Source of the DNA: CAZMGT01 sp964565895
GTDB lineage: Bacteria > Armatimonadota > Zipacnadia > UBA1398 > CAZMGT01
DNA length: 64,000 nt
Direction of reading: 5' to 3'
Assembly: GCA_964565895.1 (NCBI GenBank)
Contig: CAZMGT010000006.1
Location: 18,757-82,756, forward strand
Below the pieces are notes generated by a model. The model was not told the origin of the DNA and ran no database searches. It saw nothing but the letters and a program-made list of their open reading frames with translations. The position numbers were made by a program, and so were the translations under genes. Shown piece after piece: positions 59,757-64,000 of the stretch. Positions within the stretch are counted from its first letter, which is position 1; the number at the start of each line of letters is the position of its first letter.

Positions 59757-61844
59757 CTACTTGCCCTGGGCAAACTTCACCGGCTTGCCCTGCGAGTCGG
59801 TAATCCGCAGGCACGCCTGCCACTCGCCGCCGAAGTTGTTTACCTTAAGCAAAATTGTGTTCTTCCCCGCGCGCAAGCGCACGGGAACCTTGTCCTGATC
59901 CACTTGCAGCGGCCGCGGCGAGGCGTAGGTGTGCACCAGCCGCCCGTTTAGCCAACACTTTACCGCGTCGTCCGTCCCGATGCGCAACACGACGTCTTGG
60001 GCGCGGTCCACCGTTATCTCGGCGTAGAGATATGCCGTTTGCTTGCTGTAGGGCTTAAACAGCGCGCCAAGGTTTACGATCCCTTGCGCGTCGCTCTCGC
60101 GGTGCTTAACCCAACGGAGCTGCTTGCCCTCAACATCCACCGCGGCGGCAACGTCCACCCCGCGCTCGGGGGGATAGGGCTTGTTTAGGTCGGTCCCGGC
60201 GATAGGCCCGAGGGCCCACCACAGGGTAACGTAGCCGCTCGCCTGCGCGGGGTCGATCTGCACGCCGAGCTTGCGCAGGCTGTCTACCGCTGCCTGGAGC
60301 ACGTCGCGCGGGGGCCCTGCGGCGATCGCCTCCTGAAGCATAGCAATCGCCCGCTGCTTCTCGCCCGCGGCGGCTACCGCCCCGGCAACGGCGACGTAGG
60401 CGCGCAGCGCGTGCGGCCGTAGGCTTTCGTTCGCCAAAAGCTCCTTAACCCGGGGCAAAACATCGGCGCTGGCCACCGCCGCCAGGCCGTCGAGCGCCGC
60501 GCCCCGCAGCACATCCGTGCGCGCGGCATCGAGGGCGTTGAGGTACATTGCCCGCGCCGCTTGCTTTTTGTTCTTCTTCGCCCGCGCCGCAGCAAGGTTC
60601 AAATATGCCTGCAGGGCGACGGGGTGGATGATGTCCGACCCGCGCGTGGCCGCCTCGAGCAGCGCGCCCTCGAGCGCGGGGTCGTCGAGCCTATCCAGAA
60701 GGTAGCACGCGGTAACCTTCACCTCGGGGTCGGGGTCGGTTGCCGCCTGCTCGATGGCCTGTTTCGCCTCGGGCTCGCTGCGCTGGGCGAGGACACGCAG
60801 CAGCCCCGCGCGCACGGCAGGCTTTTGGCCGGGCATCGCCTGGGCGATCGCCCGCACAGCCTCCGGCCCGGGCAGCGAGGCAAGCAGTCGCTCGGCGACA
60901 TAGCGCACGCTCGCATCGGCATCGGCGACATAGGGCACGACGACCTTGGCCACCTCAGGAGCACCGGTGCGCCCCAGGCCGACGATTGCCGCGCAGCGCT
61001 GGTGCGCCGCGGTCGCCGCCTGGAGGGCCTTGCTGTACAGAGCTAGCGCCTGGGCCTTCTTGCCCGCGGCAACAAGGCTTTCCCCGAGCATGAGATATGC
61101 AGAAAGCGCCGCCTCCTGCACGCGCCCCGGCCCTTGGCCCAACGCCGCGGCAATCACCGGCGCGGCGCGCTCGTCGCCGATCCGCCCTAGGGCTTCGATC
61201 GCCGCCAAGCGCACCTGCTCGTCGGCGCTCTTCGCCTGCTGCAGTAGCAGGGGAACCGCGGCTGCATCCCTCCGCTCGCCCAAGGCCAAAATTATCGCCG
61301 CGCGGCGCGCGCCGCTGGTCCGCGCCACGGCCGCGCGCAGGGCGCGCAGGGCCTCTACCGTGCGGTTGGCGATAAGCGCCTGGCGCGCCGTCTCGCCGAG
61401 CTGTTCGTCGGCAAGCAGCGCAGCGAGCGCGGGCACGGCATCCTCGCGGCCGGCGATCTGCAGTTGGCGAATAACAAATCTTTTTGCCTCGGCGGGCGCT
61501 TTGGAGCTGAGGTATTCGCACAGCGCGCTGACGAACGCCCGGCGCTCGCCCTCCGCGCCCGGCCGGCTGACATACACGGCCAGGCCATGCAGGCCAAACT
61601 TCACCCCAGCGGCGTTGGCCTGGCCGGGGTTGGCGAGGAGCTCAAGCAGGCCGCGCACGCCCTCCTCCCCCAGGGCAACGAGCGCGTCGAACGCCTGCTT
61701 GCGCACGCCCTCTTCCTCGGAGGCCAGGCGTGCGGTCAGCTCGGCCACCGTTTGCCCCGTTTGTTGTCCCGCCGCGGGGCGCACGGCGGCGTAAAGCGCG
61801 AGCACAACGCATCCCAAAGCAACCACCGCTGGCCAGCGGAACAT
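59757..61844 (-). CDS. Exported HEAT-repeat protein
   Basis: 695 residues with a signal peptide (about 1-26). Residues 30-540 are HEAT/PBS-lyase-type helical repeats with the usual [AD]-x-x-A-[VIL]-x-x-L pattern (AAVPLLLQQAKSADEQVRLAAIEALGRIGDE, EAKQAIEQAATDPDPEVKVTACYLL, in short parts). The C-terminal 120 residues are beta-rich with a carbohydrate-binding-like pattern (LYAEITVDRAQDVVLRIGTDDAVKCWLNG, LRAGKNTILLKVNNFGGEW), the pattern of PA14/CBM-like modules. A scaffold or binding role is inferred. Confidence 0.8.
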   Translation of the reverse strand: MFRWPAVVALGCVVLALYAAVRPAAGQQTGQTVAELTARLASEEEGVRKQAFDALVALGEEGVRGLLELLANPGQANAAGVKFGLHGLAVYVSRPGAEGERRAFVSALCEYLSSKAPAEAKRFVIRQLQIAGREDAVPALAALLADEQLGETARQALIANRTVEALRALRAAVARTSGARRAAIILALGERRDAAAVPLLLQQAKSADEQVRLAAIEALGRIGDERAAPVIAAALGQGPGRVQEAALSAYLMLGESLVAAGKKAQALALYSKALQAATAAHQRCAAIVGLGRTGAPEVAKVVVPYVADADASVRYVAERLLASLPGPEAVRAIAQAMPGQKPAVRAGLLRVLAQRSEPEAKQAIEQAATDPDPEVKVTACYLLDRLDDPALEGALLEAATRGSDIIHPVALQAYLNLAAARAKKNKKQAARAMYLNALDAARTDVLRGAALDGLAAVASADVLPRVKELLANESLRPHALRAYVAVAGAVAAAGEKQRAIAMLQEAIAAGPPRDVLQAAVDSLRKLGVQIDPAQASGYVTLWWALGPIAGTDLNKPYPPERGVDVAAAVDVEGKQLRWVKHRESDAQGIVNLGALFKPYSKQTAYLYAEITVDRAQDVVLRIGTDDAVKCWLNGRLVHTYASPRPLQVDQDKVPVRLRAGKNTILLKVNNFGGEWQACLRITDSQGKPVKFAQGK

Positions 61845-61883
61845 TTTCCAGCCCTCCCTCTCCCATGCGCTGCACGCCCCGCG

Positions 61884-63164
61884 CTACAGGTGCCACGGGG
61901 CGCGCAGGGGGATATTCACAAAGCGGTTGGCTTCTTCATCGCCGATAAACTGCTCTTTCTCGGGGTCCCAGCGCAGCTTGCGCCCCAAGCGAATAGCCAA
62001 GTTGCCCAAATGGAGAATGGTAGCCACGCGGTGAGAGACCTCGGCGTTGCCCCCGGGCTGGCGGCGCGTGCGCAGGGCCTCCTCCCAGCTAATCATCTCC
62101 GGCGGCTCGGGAACGTCCTTGGTCGCCTCCATCAGGTCCGGGGGATCGGTCCGCCCGTCGCGGAACACCTTGCCGTTGGGGCCCTCGATCCACGGGGCAT
62201 CCGGAGGGTCGCTCTTGCCCCACTCCCCGCTGTTGCAGCGCACGATAATGTCGCCGGGGAACTTAAAGGTAATCGTCTCCCACATGCCCACGGCGTCCGG
62301 GTGCGCCGGCCAGGGGGCGACGGCCTCGATCTCCAACGGGCCGGAGTTGTCGGCGCCGATCATGTACTGCACGGGGTCGAAATAATGTGCGCCCATGTCG
62401 GAAAAGCCGCCGCCGTCGTAGTCCCAATAGCCGCGGAAGCTGCTGTGGCAGCGATGGGGGTGATAGGGCTTATACGGCGCGGGGCCGAGCCACATGTCCC
62501 AGTTAAGGTTCGGCGGGGGCTCCTGGGGCTCAAGGTCCGTCCGCCCGCTCCACCGCCTTACCTTCCAGTTATACTTGTGCTTGTTCATGCGGATGATCAC
62601 GGGCTTGCCCAGCGCTCCGCTTAAAAACAGCTTGCGCCACTGCCGCGCCCCATAGCGGCCGAACGTGCCGATGTGAAACACCCTGCCGTAGCGCTCGACG
62701 GCCTCGACAACGGCCCGCCCCTCGTGGATGAACTTGGTCATCGGCTTCTCGCAGTAAATGTCCTTGCCCGCCTGGGCGGCGTAAATACACACCAGCGCGT
62801 GCCAGTGCGGCGGCGTGGCGATATACACGGCGTCAATGTTTTTGTCGTCGAGCAGGTCGCGAAAGTCGCTATATGCCCGAGCGTCGGGCGAGACGGCTTT
62901 GGCGATCTGCAGCGCGCGCTGCAAGCGCAGGCTGTCTACATCGCACACGGCGCCCACGCGGAACCCCTGGCCCTTTTGCTGGCGGTCGACGATCTGCCGC
63001 AACAGGCCCGTGCCTCGGCCGCCGGTGCCGATGTGGCCGGTGACGATCTGCTCGCTTGGGGGCTGGGCCCAGACGCGCGAGGGAACGACATAGGGAAAGG
63101 CCACGCTCCCCACGGCCGCCGCGGAGACGCCGAGAAACCTTCGGCGGGTCATTTTTGCGCCCAA
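61884..63164 (-). CDS. TAT-exported Gfo/Idh/MocA-family oxidoreductase
   Basis: 426 residues. TTG 63164 is 6 bases after GAGGGG and is preferred; ATG 63152 is an alternative. The twin-arginine signal TRRRFLGVSAAAVG is present. Rossmann motif GTGGRG, the CEKPMTK lysine (catalytic-type Lys) and the DYDGGGFSDMGAHYFD segment are those of the family, which uses NAD(P) on sugars or inositols. Many exported members exist in Planctomycetes and Armatimonadota. The substrate is unknown. A terminator follows the neighbouring CehA-like gene upstream. Confidence 0.88.
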   Translation of the reverse strand: MGAKMTRRRFLGVSAAAVGSVAFPYVVPSRVWAQPPSEQIVTGHIGTGGRGTGLLRQIVDRQQKGQGFRVGAVCDVDSLRLQRALQIAKAVSPDARAYSDFRDLLDDKNIDAVYIATPPHWHALVCIYAAQAGKDIYCEKPMTKFIHEGRAVVEAVERYGRVFHIGTFGRYGARQWRKLFLSGALGKPVIIRMNKHKYNWKVRRWSGRTDLEPQEPPPNLNWDMWLGPAPYKPYHPHRCHSSFRGYWDYDGGGFSDMGAHYFDPVQYMIGADNSGPLEIEAVAPWPAHPDAVGMWETITFKFPGDIIVRCNSGEWGKSDPPDAPWIEGPNGKVFRDGRTDPPDLMEATKDVPEPPEMISWEEALRTRRQPGGNAEVSHRVATILHLGNLAIRLGRKLRWDPEKEQFIGDEEANRFVNIPLRAPWHL

Positions 63165-63192
63165 CGCTAACCCCTCCCCGTTCGTTTTGCCG

Positions 63193-63218
63193 AAAAAAAA
63201 GTGTCGTTCGCAGACGAC
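63193..63218 (-). terminator. Probable Rho-independent terminator after the right-edge gene
   Basis: On the minus strand GTCGT (63218-63214) pairs with ACGAC (63207-63203) around a 6-base loop and is followed two bases later by eight T (A run 63193-63200). It lies about 60 bases after the CehA-like stop. Confidence 0.5.
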
Positions 63219-63276
63219 GTTTCTTGCATTTGCTCAACCGCACCGTTTTGCTCGCCCGACCACCTCCTTGAACCGC

Positions 63277-64000
63277 TCAGTGGTCGCTGTGCTGCTGCGC
63301 CCAGCGATGCGCCCGACGGTGCAGCTCCTGCCGCGCGCGCTCGAAAATGGCCTTCATCTGCCGATGTCGCCGCTCGTCGTAGCGCACGGAGAGCGTGTCC
63401 AAGTAGGCAATTCCCCCGTCGATAAGCGTGAGCATGTAGCTTGCGTCGCTCGGGCTAAACAGCTCCTCGCCGCCGACGATGACGTATACCGGCGAGGTGT
63501 GCGCCCCGAGGTGTATCGGCCAGCAGTGGTGCACGCGCAGGGCGCTGGAGCAGCGCGCGGCGATCCAGCAGCTATGGCGCACGCGCAGGTTGTGCTTAAC
63601 GGCGAGCCGGCGCGCCCCCGTCTTGCGGCTCGCGGCGGCGACGACTTGCCCGTTAACGACGACCTCGAGCTTGTGGATGGGCCAAATGCACTCCGCGCGC
63701 GCCTCGATCTCCAGCGTTCCCCCGCCGTCGGGCAGGGCTAGCTCGTCGCCGATCGTTCGCCCGTCCACGGTAAGCGAAAGCAGCGGGCCGGAGGTGGTAA
63801 ACGTGCGCCCGGCGCGCACGGCCTTGGCCCAGTTTTCGAACGTAAACGGCTCGTCGGGCTCGAGCTGGGCATAGGTCCGCGCGCCGCCCACGGGCATGCC
63901 CGCGCTCATCTTGTCCGTCCCGCCCACGGCGGCCACGCGGCAGCCGCAGTTAAGGTAGCGATACCACTCTTTAAAGCAAAACTCGTCTAGCGTCTGTGCA
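63277..64000 (-). CDS. CehA/McbA-family protein, 5' part outside the window
   Basis: The open frame continues beyond base 64000. The visible C-terminal 241 residues show EWYRYLNCGCRVAAVGGTD, MPVGGARTYAQLE, RAGRTFTTSGPLLSLTVDG, GTLEIEARAECIWPIHKLEVVVNG and the RHSCWIAARC segment with a final helix. This matches the C-terminal half of CehA/McbA proteins and the paralogue at 50794-52461 in order and spacing. The metal-binding part lies outside. Likely exported. Confidence 0.75.
   Translation of the reverse strand, partial: AQTLDEFCFKEWYRYLNCGCRVAAVGGTDKMSAGMPVGGARTYAQLEPDEPFTFENWAKAVRAGRTFTTSGPLLSLTVDGRTIGDELALPDGGGTLEIEARAECIWPIHKLEVVVNGQVVAAASRKTGARRLAVKHNLRVRHSCWIAARCSSALRVHHCWPIHLGAHTSPVYVIVGGEELFSPSDASYMLTLIDGGIAYLDTLSVRYDERRHRQMKAIFERARQELHRRAHRWAQQHSDH

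Overview
The window is GC-rich, densely coded bacterial chromosome. It has no insertion sequences, CRISPR arrays, rRNA or phage genes. The cell is a diderm: there are LptC/LptA-type proteins, an RND/MFP/TolC efflux operon, many Sec signal peptides, several lipoproteins and one twin-arginine protein. Large exported LamG-like, HEAT-repeat, CehA/McbA-like and Gfo/Idh/MocA proteins, together with a SigH-like sigma factor, would fit Armatimonadota or a neighbouring uncultured lineage (Sumerlaeota or Hydrogenedentota type). That placement is an inference and is weak. GTG and TTG starts are common, and several are supported by good Shine-Dalgarno spacing.

Layout. 1-3.1 kb: the end of a UDP-GlcNAc 2-epimerase, an exported EF-hand/thioredoxin-fold protein and an HNH endonuclease with a clear promoter. 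3.2-10.6 kb: a plus-strand set with a PcRGLX/YetA-like protein, a GH106-like alpha-L-rhamnosidase and an exported zinc-ribbon protein, closed by a terminator. 11.2-13.9 kb: a glucuronokinase-like GHMP kinase converging on a UDP-uronate 4-epimerase-like enzyme. 13.9-22.1 kb (minus): M48 protease, SigH-like sigma factor, IMP dehydrogenase, aspartate kinase, then an overlapping MoxR/DUF58/YkgJ/SRPBCC operon. 22.3-26.9 kb (plus): glycosyltransferase-like protein, beta-propeller glycosidase and a large exported VWA/Cna-B-like protein.

26.9-31.9 kb (minus): a tight five-gene run of a four-repeat HNH_repeat protein, FAH-family hydrolase, PF09818 ABC-class ATPase, single-domain response regulator and M28 peptidase. 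32.1-38.9 kb (minus): an AbrB-like regulator followed by TolC, MFP and RND genes, with a strong promoter overlapped by a 9-bp direct repeat. 39.3-40.4 kb: a sugar nucleotidyltransferase. 40.5-49.1 kb (minus): membrane and exported proteins, LptA/LptC-like proteins and carboxypeptidase-regulatory-like lipoproteins. 49.2-49.8 kb: five tRNA genes (Leu, Val, Gly, Gly, Cys) behind one promoter. 49.9-64 kb: large exported proteins, including an STN-domain protein, two CehA/McbA-like proteins, a multi-LamG protein, a LamG/phosphoesterase/discoidin fusion, a HEAT-repeat protein and a TAT-exported oxidoreductase.

Two themes recur. One is use of complex plant-type or envelope carbohydrate (rhamnogalacturonan-type enzymes, uronate activation and epimerisation, glycosidases, nucleotide-sugar enzymes). 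The other is an elaborate exported proteome. Nothing proves a new system. The best leads are the HNH_repeat-headed operon and the exported zinc-ribbon protein next to the rhamnogalacturonan genes.
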